42,112 nt of DNA from Thiobacillus denitrificans (GCF_001530125.1 NZ_LDUG01000053.1:16278-58389), one strand, 5' to 3'; positions 15,415 through 24,640 are shown, counted from the first letter of the stretch. The notes: generated from the sequence alone by a model not told the origin. Numbers and translations are program-made.

Positions 15415-17286
15415 GTGGAAAATTTCCACGCTGGCGATGCCGGCGGAATTGTGGATGAGCTGGAGTTTCTGCTCGATAGCGCTGCCCAGCGAATTGGGCT
15501 CGACGAGGAAGCAGCGGGTTTTATGGGCTGGTTCCGGATTTATGCCCCGCTGCTTGCGCCGCAATTTATGGACCAGTTGCCGGACGACCCGGTTTTTCGG
15601 CGCGGCTTCCTGATGCAGTTTGCCAGAACCATCTGGAACAAGACGCCGCTGCCCGGCAATCATTACCGGCCGCGTCCCCTGCCCAGGCCAGAGCGCAACC
15701 AGCCCTGCCTGTGCGGGTCGGGCAAAAAATACAAGCACTGTTGCCAGGCGGTGGAAGGGCTGGAGCAGGGCTTGCCTGAATTCAGCATGCTGCTATATGT
15801 GCTGGAGACCGTGCCCGCCAAACAGTTTGCGGATTTACCCTTCGCGCACATGAATCTGGACGAGCTGGCCTATGTGGCGAATACCTGGATGAGCAATGGC
15901 AGTGCCAAAGAAGCCGCCAAACTGCTGGAAGGCCTGTTTGCCGATTGGGAGAAGCTTGACGAACGCGCCGAGCCAGCGCTCTATTGTCTGCTGGACTGTT
16001 ACGAGCGGCTGAACAACCCGCTCAAGAAGAAACGCCTGCTGGCGCGCGCCATGGCCGCGCCCGACAAAGCGCTGCGCGCCGCCGCTATGCAGCGGCAATG
16101 CACCATTTATGCCGACCGTGGCGAATACGACCAGGCCTGGACCTTGTTTCAACAGGCGCAGCGCCTTGCTCCCGATGATCCCGGCCTGTCGCATCTCGAA
16201 ATCCTGATACTCAAAAGCCAGGGCGAACATGCGCGTGCCAAGGAGCGTGCCGCGTTCTGGATTGCCCGTCTGTCCAAAGACAAGACGGGGCAATACGCGG
16301 ATCTGATCGCGTTCCTGCGCCAGGCCACCGACGATCTGGGCGGCTCCATGCTGAACGTCATGCAGGAACACCATCCCGCATTACAGCAGTTTGCTGATTT
16401 GATGACGCGTCTGCCTGCCCCTGTCTGCCATTACACGCTCAACCCTGCCGAAAACAGCACGGGCCCGCTTGACCCGGACGCATTATTGCAGCGGCTGTTT
16501 GCGCAATGGGAACCGTATTCGCGTGCCTTGCTGGAATCTAGCCCCGCCATCAACTGGCAAGATCGCTTGCCCTGGCTGACCTGGCTGGAGCAGCAACCGC
16601 TGGCCTGGCAAAGTTTCGAGATCCTGCGGGATATCGTTCAGGCGCTAAACGACACCGAGCCACGCATCAGCGGGATGGAAGATGACATTGTGCTGCCGCT
16701 GCTCCTGCGCGCCGAAGCCTTGCTGCGGCTCGTCATCGGGCAGCATCACGCCGAAGGCCGGATGCTGGAGTGGGGCTGGCGCGAAAACCGTCCGGCACTC
16801 GGGCTGCTCGCCAGCCTGGCCTTCTATCACGCCGCACATGACGACCTGCAACGCGCCATCGATTTGATGGAGTGGTGCGTGCTCACGCTCAACCCCAACG
16901 ACAATCAGGGCTTGCGCGACCCGCTGATCCATCATTACCTGCGCGTCAATCGCATCGACGACGCGCTCCGCCTGGCTGCGCGCTTTCCCCGCGACATGGC
17001 CATCATGCAATACGGTCATATCCTCGCGCTCTACATGGCAGGGCGTATGGACGAAGCGCTTGCCCTGCTGAAACAAACCCATGCAGATTTTCCCGAAGTT
17101 GGAAAAATGCTGGTCGCAGCCAACCCACGTCGCCCGCAGATTCGGGAAGGAATGGTGAGCGTGGGCGGCAAGGACGAAGCCTGGTTTTATCGCGAAGACA
17201 ACCTGGACATCTGGGAACGAAGCGGCGGACTGGCGTGGCTGCGGCAAATATTGCACATCAGGCAGGGCAAGCAACCGCAGACGTAG
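15415..17286 (+). CDS. SEC-C zinc-motif protein with TPR-like helical repeats
   Basis: A 623-residue cytoplasmic protein. After about 90 residues it has a SEC-C zinc-binding motif, NQPCLCGSGKKYKHCC (Cys98, Cys100, His108, Cys109), the same as in the SecA tail. The rest is helical repeats (for example KEAAKLLEGLFADWEKLDE, GEYDQAWTLFQQAQRLAPDDPGL, MAGRMDEALALLKQTHADFP) like TPRs that bind other proteins. The start is GTG 15415 with GAGGGGGGA upstream. A perfect palindrome, GTGGAAAATTTCCAC, spans this start (15415-15429). It sits between thiC and a diguanylate cyclase, which starts directly after its stop. Its role is unknown. Confidence 0.75.
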   Translation: MENFHAGDAGGIVDELEFLLDSAAQRIGLDEEAAGFMGWFRIYAPLLAPQFMDQLPDDPVFRRGFLMQFARTIWNKTPLPGNHYRPRPLPRPERNQPCLCGSGKKYKHCCQAVEGLEQGLPEFSMLLYVLETVPAKQFADLPFAHMNLDELAYVANTWMSNGSAKEAAKLLEGLFADWEKLDERAEPALYCLLDCYERLNNPLKKKRLLARAMAAPDKALRAAAMQRQCTIYADRGEYDQAWTLFQQAQRLAPDDPGLSHLEILILKSQGEHARAKERAAFWIARLSKDKTGQYADLIAFLRQATDDLGGSMLNVMQEHHPALQQFADLMTRLPAPVCHYTLNPAENSTGPLDPDALLQRLFAQWEPYSRALLESSPAINWQDRLPWLTWLEQQPLAWQSFEILRDIVQALNDTEPRISGMEDDIVLPLLLRAEALLRLVIGQHHAEGRMLEWGWRENRPALGLLASLAFYHAAHDDLQRAIDLMEWCVLTLNPNDNQGLRDPLIHHYLRVNRIDDALRLAARFPRDMAIMQYGHILALYMAGRMDEALALLKQTHADFPEVGKMLVAANPRRPQIREGMVSVGGKDEAWFYREDNLDIWERSGGLAWLRQILHIRQGKQPQT

Positions 17287-19083
17287 ATGTCAGCAATGCG
17301 CCGCGCCATTTTCAGGCTTGTGTTCAGCCTCATTAGTTTGCTCACCTTTTTGTGCAGCACACTGGTTGCCGCCGCGCCGCTGTCGGCAGCCCTGGATCAC
17401 GCATCCGCCATTGGCTTGTCCACGCAGTTTCTGCAAGAGCAGCACGGCCGGCTTAAGCTGCCCGATGCGATAGCCGCCTACCAGGCGGGAAAATTCCTGC
17501 CCGGGACAAGCCCGGTGTTGAGTTTTGGTATCGGCGCGAAGCCTGTATGGATCCATTTCGCGGTGGACAACCCGACCGCGACTGCCCAGCCAAGACGGCT
17601 GTCCATCGAGACCGCCTGGCTCGACCAGGTGGAGGTCTATTTTCAGCGCCAAGGCAGGACCACCGCGACCTACCGCGTGGGTGACAAACAGGCTTACACG
17701 CAGCGTCCGGTCGCGAGCCGCTACTTTGTGTTTGATCAGGCTTTCGAGGCCGGCGTCACCGATGTGTTCCTCCGCGTGGAAACGCCCGATCCCATGGTCG
17801 TCCCCATCAGCTTGTTGAGTCTGGAGGCGTCGCGGATCCGGCAAATGCAACAGGAGCTGAGTTACGGCGTCGTCTACGGGTTCCTGCTGGCCTTGATGGC
17901 CTACAACGCCATCCTCTTCATCAGCCTGCGCGGTTCGCAATACCTGCTGTATGCCGTCTATCTGGGCATGTTCGTGCTGATGAACGTCGCCTACACCGGT
18001 CATGGCTTCGCCTGGCTCTGGCCGATTTCGGTGAATTGGCAGCAGTGGTCCAACCCCGTCCTGATGTTCCTTTTCGGCGCCAGCGGCTTGCTGTTCGCCA
18101 GCCGGTTTCTGGATTTGCAGGTGTATTTCCCACGCGTTCGCAAGGTTGTCATTGGCTTTTGCGCGACATTCGGCATCCTGCTGGGCGCGGCTACCCTGTC
18201 GGGCAGCCAGACAGTCGCGCTGCTCGCGTCGTTCAGCTTCGCGTTCCTGTTCTCCGGCCTCATGCTGTTCCTCGGCGTCATCTCGGTGCGCGCCGGGCAG
18301 AAGCCGGCGAAATACTTTCTCATCGCCGCCCTTGCCGCCATGCTGGGCGCGATGTTGACGACGCTGTCCACCTGGGGCTTCATCCCGCATAACACCTGGA
18401 CCTTCCGCGCCGTGGAAATCGGCATGCTGATCGATGCCACCCTGCTTGCCCTGGCGCTGGCCTATCAGTTGCGCATGGGGCAGGAAGAACGGATCCTGGC
18501 CGAACGCCTGGCACAGCAGGATCCGCTGACGGGCCTGAACAACCGGCGCGCCTTTTACGACAAGACCAGCCCGCTGTGGAGTCAGGCAATTCGACATGGA
18601 CATCACAGCGCGGTCATGCTGCTCGACCTCGACCTGTTCAAGCAGATCAACGACGCCCATGGTCACGCACACGGCGACGAGGTGCTCAAGGCCCTGGCAA
18701 ATATCCTCAAGCAATCCATCCGCCAGGGCGACATCCTGGCCCGATGGGGCGGCGAGGAATTCATCGTGTTCCTGCCCGAAACCAGTCAGGATGAAGCGAC
18801 TGCACTGGCGGAAAGGCTGCGCACGGCGATAGCCGGAATGCGTGTTCCTTACGCAACGGGAAAAACCGCCGTCACCGCCAGTTTCGGGGTCGCCCAAAAG
18901 AGGAGCGGCCACAGCACGCTGGACGCCCTGATTGCCTCGGCCGACGAGTGTCTGTATCAGTCCAAGCAGCAAGGCCGGGATCGGGTAACTGCCAGCTTGA
19001 CCGGGCATCCCGCGCGCATGCCGGAGGGTTTCTTTTCCGAAGGCCGTCAGGACACGCTGCCACAAACGCGCGAAGGCTTGTAA
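17287..19083 (+). CDS. Membrane diguanylate cyclase with 7TMR-DISM sensor
   Basis: The 598-residue protein makes the second messenger c-di-GMP. It has a signal anchor (residues 8-30) and a periplasmic 7TMR-DISMED2-like beta domain (about 35-190, with GIGAKPVWIHFAVDN and FLRVETPDPMVVP). A seven-helix membrane block (about 195-400) follows, then a short coiled segment and a GGDEF domain. The active motif is RWGGEEF (GGEEF 488-492). The inhibitory I-site RxxD is kept as RQGD, Arg479-Asp482, five residues upstream. The ATG follows the TAG stop of the SEC-C gene with no gap, indicating coupled translation. The ligand of the sensor is unknown. Confidence 0.93.
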   Translation: MSAMRRAIFRLVFSLISLLTFLCSTLVAAAPLSAALDHASAIGLSTQFLQEQHGRLKLPDAIAAYQAGKFLPGTSPVLSFGIGAKPVWIHFAVDNPTATAQPRRLSIETAWLDQVEVYFQRQGRTTATYRVGDKQAYTQRPVASRYFVFDQAFEAGVTDVFLRVETPDPMVVPISLLSLEASRIRQMQQELSYGVVYGFLLALMAYNAILFISLRGSQYLLYAVYLGMFVLMNVAYTGHGFAWLWPISVNWQQWSNPVLMFLFGASGLLFASRFLDLQVYFPRVRKVVIGFCATFGILLGAATLSGSQTVALLASFSFAFLFSGLMLFLGVISVRAGQKPAKYFLIAALAAMLGAMLTTLSTWGFIPHNTWTFRAVEIGMLIDATLLALALAYQLRMGQEERILAERLAQQDPLTGLNNRRAFYDKTSPLWSQAIRHGHHSAVMLLDLDLFKQINDAHGHAHGDEVLKALANILKQSIRQGDILARWGGEEFIVFLPETSQDEATALAERLRTAIAGMRVPYATGKTAVTASFGVAQKRSGHSTLDALIASADECLYQSKQQGRDRVTASLTGHPARMPEGFFSEGRQDTLPQTREGL

Positions 19084-19163
19084 TGGCGTTACAGGTGATG
19101 CGGGATTAAAACAGGCCTGCGTGCAACGAAGTGTTGAAAATTTACTATCCATGGAACGAAACC

Positions 19164-19460
19164 ATGCAAATCAAAATACCTGTTAACGGCTTGCCCCCCA
19201 TCCATCCCGGCGAGTATCTGCGCGAGGCACTGGAGGCGCTGAGCCTGACCCAAGTCGCGTTTGCAGAAAAGATCGGCGTTTCTCCCATGCGTATCTTGCG
19301 CCTTGTCCGAGAAGAACGTCCCGTGACCGCCGATATGGCATTACGTCTGGGGCGTGTGCTGGGGCAAACCCCGCAGTATTGGCTCAACCTGCAAACCGCC
19401 TACGACCTGAAAGTTGCTGCCGCTGAGATGAAGGACGCTTTGCCGCAGTGTGGGAAATAA
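19164..19460 (+). CDS. higA: HigA family antitoxin, orphan
   Basis: From ATG 19164 the protein has 98 residues with the HigA pattern: PPIHPGEYLREALEALSLTQVAFAEKIGVSPMRILRLVREERPVTADMALRLGRVLGQTPQYWLNLQTAYDL. It is an XRE-type helix-turn-helix protein that neutralises HigB and binds its own promoter. The toxin gene normally lies directly upstream, but only 47-80 bases separate this gene from the cyclase, with no HigB. The frame is open to a GTG at 19131. It could be a solitary repressor or remnant at the edge of the dnd island. Confidence 0.82.
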   Translation: MQIKIPVNGLPPIHPGEYLREALEALSLTQVAFAEKIGVSPMRILRLVREERPVTADMALRLGRVLGQTPQYWLNLQTAYDLKVAAAEMKDALPQCGK

Positions 19461-19656
19461 TCGGAACGTAAGCGAGCGCATCGAAATGAAGCAGCAACCA
19501 ATAAACGACCAAGACCCGCTTACGCTATCAACGCGGAAACTGACTAAAATGGTGGGGAGAACCCGCAACCACGCAATCTGACGGCGGCTGAAATCGAATT
19601 GCTGAACAAGAGCAAACAGGAAATCGCATAAAGATTTACCGACCGATCGACGCAGC
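19461..19656. other. Gene-free junction with a coding tail fragment
   Basis: About 200 bases between higA and the dnd operon end. One frame (19575-19631) reads NLTAAEIELLNKSKQEIA and stop, which looks like the tail of a lost gene, but no start or domain is attached. No clear terminator for the dnd operon was found here. Confidence 0.35.
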
Positions 19657-21198
19657 TTAGGCACGGCTGAAGTGCTTTGTAATGTCATTCGCATTGAGCA
19701 GATAGCCGTGTGCCCGTTGGGTCTGTAAGCCTGTTCCTTTGAGCATCATGTCCCCCTTTCCCAGTAGGGACTCGGCACCTGTCTCATCCAGAATGATTTT
19801 TGACTCAGTTGATTTTTGAACGCGGAGCGCGATGCGGGCGGGGCAATTGCTGCGTAGCAACCCGGAAAATGTGGCGGCCTCAGGACGCTGGGTTGCAAGA
19901 ATAAGGTGTATGCCTGCGGCGCGGGCTTTTTGTGCCAGACGTACCAGCTTTTCTTCAGCCGCCTTGCCGGGTTTTCCTTGCATCACCAATTCGGCCATTT
20001 CGTCTACGGCAACGACAATCCAGCCGCCTTCAAAACCGCGCGTTCGCGCCTCCATCAAATTCTTGACGCCCATGTCGGCGAATTGCGCATAGCGGCTATC
20101 CATTTCCTCTATCAACTCATCCAGCAAGTGGGTTGCCGCAGAAACGGAGGTGGCGATATCCGCATACAAAATCCCACAGTCCTGCCACAAGCTGAACTCG
20201 ACTTGTTTCGGGTCGATCAACGCAAGCTGGATCGGCTGCTTGCGCGCGGACAGTAACAAGCTCAACAACAGTGCGTTAACGCATACACTTTTGCCGCTAC
20301 CCGTCGTGCCACCGATTAATAAATGCGGGGCATCCGCCAGGTCGAAAATGACAGGTGCGCCGACGACATCTAGTCCAGGCGTGACGGGCAAAACCATGTT
20401 CGAGTCGGCAAATTTTCGCGCTGCGGATTCGAAATACTGAACGTCAACAGGTAGCCATTCGGCAGGTTTTCGCGGTAGAGCGAGGAAACAGGTCTGCGGC
20501 TCATCCGCTTGGCTTAGGGTGATGCTCCCCTGTTGGACGCCGAGAGAAAACCCAAGTTCATCCAGCTTGTTTTCGAGTTGTGAAAAGTCCCCTGTGTCGG
20601 ATAGATATAGCCGGTAACGGGTCAGGCGCGGCCCCACCACGGAATCACGGATTTCAGCCATTACGCCCAGGCCTTTCAGTTTTTTGATCAGGCCGCTGCA
20701 CTCGGCTTCACTCGCAGCATTCGGGGTGATGGCAACACCATCGAATTCATCATCAACCGGTATCGGGGATAGGTTTTCCGGCAACGCTGCACGGCGCGCC
20801 AAATTGTTAATAAATTTCGCTTCATCCTCTCCGGCTACCCACCAGTCTTTTTCCAGTTCGAGTACACCGCGATGCCAGTGGTCACGAACCAGTTGCTGCA
20901 AACCTACCAGCGTAAATTTTGGATGGCCGTAAATGCGTAACTGCTCACCCAGCAAAGCGATCCACAGATAGCTGGCATCTGCCTCGCTGCCAAAAAGCTG
21001 TGTGCCCTTCAGTGGTAAGCCTTTGGCATCGGGGGCTGCGTCCGGGGCAGCCTCCAGCATCATGGAGCGACCCAATGCAAGGCGGGCGATTTCGTAATTG
21101 GTTTCACATCCCAGCCATTTTTTGATTTCTTTACTAAGCTGCTCGGCATCCTTGCTTGTCGAATAGCTCGCTGTGATGACCTCACTGATCGTGCTCAT
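19657..21198 (-). CDS. DndE-like domain fused to an FtsK/SpoIIIE-type DNA translocase
   Basis: A 513-residue protein, last gene of the dnd-type operon. Residues about 10-118 (TSKDAEQLSKEIKKWLGCE, YEIARLALGRSMML, GTQLFGSEADASYLWIALLGEQL, VRDHWHRGVLEL) resemble DndE, the small nicked-DNA-binding protein of phosphorothioation. Residues about 160-240 resemble the FtsK alpha domain (GLGVMAEIRDSVVGPRLTRYRLYL). The beta motor follows, with Walker A GGTTGSGKS (296-304), LALIDPKQVEF, Walker B WIVVAVDE (393-400), HLILATQRPEAATFSG and ESLLGKGDMML. There are no membrane helices and no C-terminal gamma domain. Its ATG overlaps the dndD stop by 4 bases. I infer that it tracks along DNA as part of the modification complex. 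Confidence 0.85.
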   Translation of the reverse strand: MSTISEVITASYSTSKDAEQLSKEIKKWLGCETNYEIARLALGRSMMLEAAPDAAPDAKGLPLKGTQLFGSEADASYLWIALLGEQLRIYGHPKFTLVGLQQLVRDHWHRGVLELEKDWWVAGEDEAKFINNLARRAALPENLSPIPVDDEFDGVAITPNAASEAECSGLIKKLKGLGVMAEIRDSVVGPRLTRYRLYLSDTGDFSQLENKLDELGFSLGVQQGSITLSQADEPQTCFLALPRKPAEWLPVDVQYFESAARKFADSNMVLPVTPGLDVVGAPVIFDLADAPHLLIGGTTGSGKSVCVNALLLSLLLSARKQPIQLALIDPKQVEFSLWQDCGILYADIATSVSAATHLLDELIEEMDSRYAQFADMGVKNLMEARTRGFEGGWIVVAVDEMAELVMQGKPGKAAEEKLVRLAQKARAAGIHLILATQRPEAATFSGLLRSNCPARIALRVQKSTESKIILDETGAESLLGKGDMMLKGTGLQTQRAHGYLLNANDITKHFSRA

Positions 21199-23249
21199 GC
21201 CATTTCCCCAAAATAGGCATTCTCGACCGCCTCGCTTTGGCCGACGCCCTGGCTGATCTGTTTGTGACGTAGCAGGTAAGTTTTATTCACCGAGCCGTTC
21301 AAACCAACATAATCTTGCGCGCTGATTTCCTTGTCCTGCGCCAGCAGAATCACCTGGCGTTCGGGGTCGGATGTCCAGTAACGCAACAGATTTTGGCAAT
21401 GCGTCTCGGAAAGTCGCGCCAGCGGCGTGTCAATAATCATCGGCACCCGATAGCCCGTGACCTCGGCCAGTGCGCCGACCAGCGCCAGCACGAACAACTG
21501 CGATTCGCCGGAGGATTTCGGCAGATTGATTTCCGTGCCGTCATGGCTGTACAGCGTGGTGCGGCCTTCTCTGGAAATATCGATTCGCGCGATTTGATCC
21601 TTGTGGTGCAACGCCCTGAAAATTCGCGTCACAGCTTCTGACAATGCCTGTAATTTGAGGTTGAAAAGTGCTGGTAACAGGCTGTCTATCATCTCTACCA
21701 CCTTCTCGGCTTCGCCTGCTGCCTGCCGTTCGGGGTGACCAGCCGCCAGTTTCTTACGTTCGCGTTCGTAAACCGAATCCTGATTCTTGATTTCCGCGAG
21801 TAAAGCCGTGAGCTCGTTTTCGTGGGTGTTCAGTTGCCGCCCAAGCTCGTCGTACTGATCCTGTGCCTCTTTCATTTCCAATTTCAGCGTTTCGATCTGT
21901 TGTGCTTTGTCGTCACCACCAACACCTTCTAATGCAATCAACTCTTGCCGCAAGCGCCATTCTTCGGCTTTTGCATGTTGAAAAGCTTCCAACGCCTGAC
22001 GCAACTGAGCTGACGAAACTTGGCTTTTCGCGCGCATGTCTTCCAGCTTTCGGCGCTCATTGGACTGAAGATAGCTGTGCCAGACGGTATCTGAACAGTT
22101 TTCCGGGCGGGGGTAATGCAGGCTTTCCCACGCTTCGGACAGCGTTTTATCCAATGAATCCCGTGCACCGGGTAGGTGGCAGAGCCCGCCAATCCAGGGC
22201 GAGCTAAAGAATGTGTTACGAAACTTTTCCCAGTTAGGCTGCATACGCGATTTGCTTTGTTCCCATTCGCTTAGTGAGTCTTCTCTTTCCAATGTGTTCG
22301 CAAGTGAGTCCTGCAACTCGCGGCGAATCAACTGCAAGGGCAATGGTCCGGCATACAAATCGCGTAGCCGTTTCCAGCTTTTCGCCACCTCAGCCTCGGC
22401 GCGGCTGCGGCTTTGGGCGACTTCTGCCACGGTACGTGCATCGCTACCTTGGGCTAGCCCGGCAAGCTGGTTGCTGAAACGATCACGTTCATCCTTGGCG
22501 TTGCCGTGTCGTTGTCTCAGCTCAGCCATGGATTCGCGTAGCGCCGATTCCTTGGACTTGTCTTTTTCCAGAGTGTTTTTCATCTGCTCGATACGTTGCT
22601 CATCGACCCCGCCCGCTTCACGCAGCTTTTTGTCGATATAGGCGGTTAGTTGCTCGCGTAACTCTTTCACCAACTTGACGCCCAACAGGTTCTCCAGCCC
22701 AGACAGAACCCAGCCGGTGCGATCTTCATCGGCCAGGCCGGCAATTTTTTCGCCGTCGAAAAAGAAGAAAGGCGCAAGCCAAGGCGGGGTGGCATAGCTC
22801 TCCAGGAGTTCTGGCAACTCGTCTTCTGCGCGGTGCATCCACGCGCCGGTTTGGGCGCATGTTTCGACTATCACTTTCTGGTCGTTGTATTTGCCCCGTC
22901 CGTTGAAAAACCATTTGCGGGTGACGCGCAATGCGCCGCCATCTTCGCGTGTAAATTCGACTTGAACTTCCATGCGGTCATCGCCGTTGTTCGGTGCCAG
23001 CCGGTGAAAGGCAACTTCGAGAAAACTACCGTAGCTTTTTGCCTTCAACCCTGCGCTATCAAGTGCCTTATGTTTGAAGGCCTCTTCGCCATACAGGCCG
23101 ACATATAGCGCTTCGAGTAGGGTGGTTTTGCCGTAGCCATTAATTCCGCCAATCAGGACCAGATTCTTGCCACTTCCCGGTTGGGGAAATGTAAAAACCT
23201 GCTGGCGATAGCTTTTGAAATTTAGTAGCTCGACGCGTGAAAGCCACAT
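21195..23249 (-). CDS. dndD: DndD-like SMC-type ATPase
   Basis: DndD is the ATPase of DNA phosphorothioation, related to SMC/Rad50 proteins. The 684-residue protein has an N-terminal lobe with MWLSRVELLNFKSYRQQ and Walker A GGINGYGKTT (34-43). WLAPFFFFDGEKIAGLADE at about 160-180 is strongly DndD-like. A long coiled coil runs from about 200 to 530 with no CxxC zinc hook. The C-terminal lobe has the signature LPKSSGESQLFVLALVGAL and Walker B MIIDTPLARLS. GAGGT precedes the ATG at 23249, just past the stop of the small gene. The stop overlaps the DndE-FtsK start, so subunits are made together. Confidence 0.92.
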   Translation of the reverse strand: MWLSRVELLNFKSYRQQVFTFPQPGSGKNLVLIGGINGYGKTTLLEALYVGLYGEEAFKHKALDSAGLKAKSYGSFLEVAFHRLAPNNGDDRMEVQVEFTREDGGALRVTRKWFFNGRGKYNDQKVIVETCAQTGAWMHRAEDELPELLESYATPPWLAPFFFFDGEKIAGLADEDRTGWVLSGLENLLGVKLVKELREQLTAYIDKKLREAGGVDEQRIEQMKNTLEKDKSKESALRESMAELRQRHGNAKDERDRFSNQLAGLAQGSDARTVAEVAQSRSRAEAEVAKSWKRLRDLYAGPLPLQLIRRELQDSLANTLEREDSLSEWEQSKSRMQPNWEKFRNTFFSSPWIGGLCHLPGARDSLDKTLSEAWESLHYPRPENCSDTVWHSYLQSNERRKLEDMRAKSQVSSAQLRQALEAFQHAKAEEWRLRQELIALEGVGGDDKAQQIETLKLEMKEAQDQYDELGRQLNTHENELTALLAEIKNQDSVYERERKKLAAGHPERQAAGEAEKVVEMIDSLLPALFNLKLQALSEAVTRIFRALHHKDQIARIDISREGRTTLYSHDGTEINLPKSSGESQLFVLALVGALAEVTGYRVPMIIDTPLARLSETHCQNLLRYWTSDPERQVILLAQDKEISAQDYVGLNGSVNKTYLLRHKQISQGVGQSEAVENAYFGEMA

Positions 23250-23252
23250 GGA

Positions 23253-23486
23253 TTAAACCTCGACACCAATGGATTGGAAGATTTCATCGAAGTCAGCCGT
23301 GATGCCACGATGACGCTGTTGGTGAGCGCGCTCCCGGCAAGCTGACAGCAAGCGGGCAAAGACTTCTTCATCCACGCCGTGTTGTGTAAGTGTTTGCTGC
23401 AATACCTGGTGGGCGTCTGCATCCCTCCACAGCGGTAAGTCATCGACTTCGTGTTGCTGGGCAATGGCGTTGGGGTTTTGGGTCAT
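23253..23486 (-). CDS. Small protein of the DNA-modification operon (77 aa)
   Basis: A 77-residue, probably all-helical protein: ANAIAQQHEVDDLPLW-like start, then HQVLQQTLTQHGVDEEVFARLLSACRERAHQQRHRGITADFDEIFQSI. It matches no enzyme family I know. Similar short proteins are found between dndC and dndD in related operons and are annotated only as modification-system-associated. It overlaps the end of dndC by 4 bases (ATGA) and stops 3 bases before dndD, so it is translated in step with both. It could bridge or regulate DndC and DndD; that is inference. Confidence 0.75.
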   Translation of the reverse strand: MTQNPNAIAQQHEVDDLPLWRDADAHQVLQQTLTQHGVDEEVFARLLSACRERAHQQRHRGITADFDEIFQSIGVEV

Positions 23487-24640
23487 GCGTCGTCTCCCGG
23501 TGTATTCATGGCAAGCAGGTCGTTGACCCAGATGCGCTGGATGGTGTCGATTTCGTGTTCGGTGATGAGGGTGTCGCCGTATGCCTGTTGGGTTTGCAGG
23601 AGTCGCTCAAGAATCATGCGGCGCGCATCCAGCGTGAAAGGGCCGGGAATCAGCTTGTCATTGATGACGGTGATCTTGCCGTTGCGGCGTCTGCCTTGGC
23701 GCAGGGTGGGGTCGTTACGGATTTCACGCAGCCAGTCGCGAAATTCAATCAACGGCGAGTACTGACGATTTCCGCTATCCACAAAGCCTTGCAGGCTCTT
23801 GTCTTTTTCCACCACGGTGCAAGTCCAGCATCCGAACCGACTGGAATTAGTGCCGCAGCCCGGCGCATCTTCCTGCGATAAAACGATTGGGCATTCACCG
23901 CCTGCGGCATCTCGATAAAGTTTGATAAGACGGTCGTGCGTACCGCCCCAGGGCGGCTCGTGACTGGCAAGAATCTCCCACACATGGTCGGTTGAGAGGT
24001 CAACAATCGGGCGGTAGACGAAAGCACCTTGCAGGTCTTTGTGCGGGTGCAAACGTGAATCCATCCCATTGCCGTAACTATCAATGCGCTTGCGGCGTGC
24101 CTCGGATTCATCGCGCCGCACCCCCAGCAGGATGATGGCTGAGCCGCAGGCCGCAACTTGGTTACGAATGTAATTACTGGTCGGCTGGATTTTCAGGCGG
24201 TCGGTACACCAGCGCATTTGTGAGTTTGGGCTGGGGTAGCCTTTACCAATCAGCAGAACCCAGAAAGTATGTTCATCTTTGGGGGTCGTGGTGGCGACAG
24301 TAATCGGCAGTTTGAGCGTGTCTGCGGCATTGCGAATTTCTTGTAAAGACTGGTGCAGGTGAGCTGAAACCAATGGGCTTTCCACCAGTGTGTCATTGGC
24401 GACGATATGCACCGGGCGTATCTGACGGCTGGGTGAAACATCCAAAAGCGCTGAAAAAACCAGGTGTGCAACCAACGTGCTGTCCTTGCCGCCGGAAAAC
24501 CCAACGATCCAAGGGAAGGTTTGACTACTCGAAAGATATTCACTGCGAACGTCCGCTACGAGGCCGTTATAAATGGCATGGAAATCGGCTGGCTCATTAG
24601 TGGCGATTTCGGGCAGTTGTTCGAGCAGGGACTTGGGCAT
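23483..24640 (-). CDS. dndC: DndC-like DNA phosphorothioation sulfurtransferase
   Basis: DndC belongs to the PAPS-reductase/ATP-pyrophosphatase family. It carries a 4Fe-4S cluster and activates the DNA backbone for sulfur insertion. The 385-residue protein has the PP-loop FSGGKDST (SGGKDS 49-54) and RWCTDRLKI with Cys145. LLGVRRDESEAR precedes a Cys triad (Cys262, Cys271, Cys274, in APGCGTNSSRFGCWTCTVVEKDKSL) that with Cys145 fits the cluster ligands. It is the first gene of the operon. The bases before its ATG read TTTCCTCC, so no Shine-Dalgarno is present. Sulfur would normally come from DndA or a housekeeping IscS; no dndA is nearby. Confidence 0.93.
   Translation of the reverse strand: MPKSLLEQLPEIATNEPADFHAIYNGLVADVRSEYLSSSQTFPWIVGFSGGKDSTLVAHLVFSALLDVSPSRQIRPVHIVANDTLVESPLVSAHLHQSLQEIRNAADTLKLPITVATTTPKDEHTFWVLLIGKGYPSPNSQMRWCTDRLKIQPTSNYIRNQVAACGSAIILLGVRRDESEARRKRIDSYGNGMDSRLHPHKDLQGAFVYRPIVDLSTDHVWEILASHEPPWGGTHDRLIKLYRDAAGGECPIVLSQEDAPGCGTNSSRFGCWTCTVVEKDKSLQGFVDSGNRQYSPLIEFRDWLREIRNDPTLRQGRRRNGKITVINDKLIPGPFTLDARRMILERLLQTQQAYGDTLITEHEIDTIQRIWVNDLLAMNTPGDDA

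Noticed and set aside
17290-19152. 620-codon open frame antisense to the diguanylate cyclase
   Set aside because: Shadow frame. Composition is rich in Gln/Gly/Arg, with no recognisable motifs, while the opposite strand codes for a full 7TMR-GGDEF protein.
19084-19163. HigB toxin upstream of the HigA-like gene
   Set aside because: The gap is too short and encodes nothing resembling HigB.
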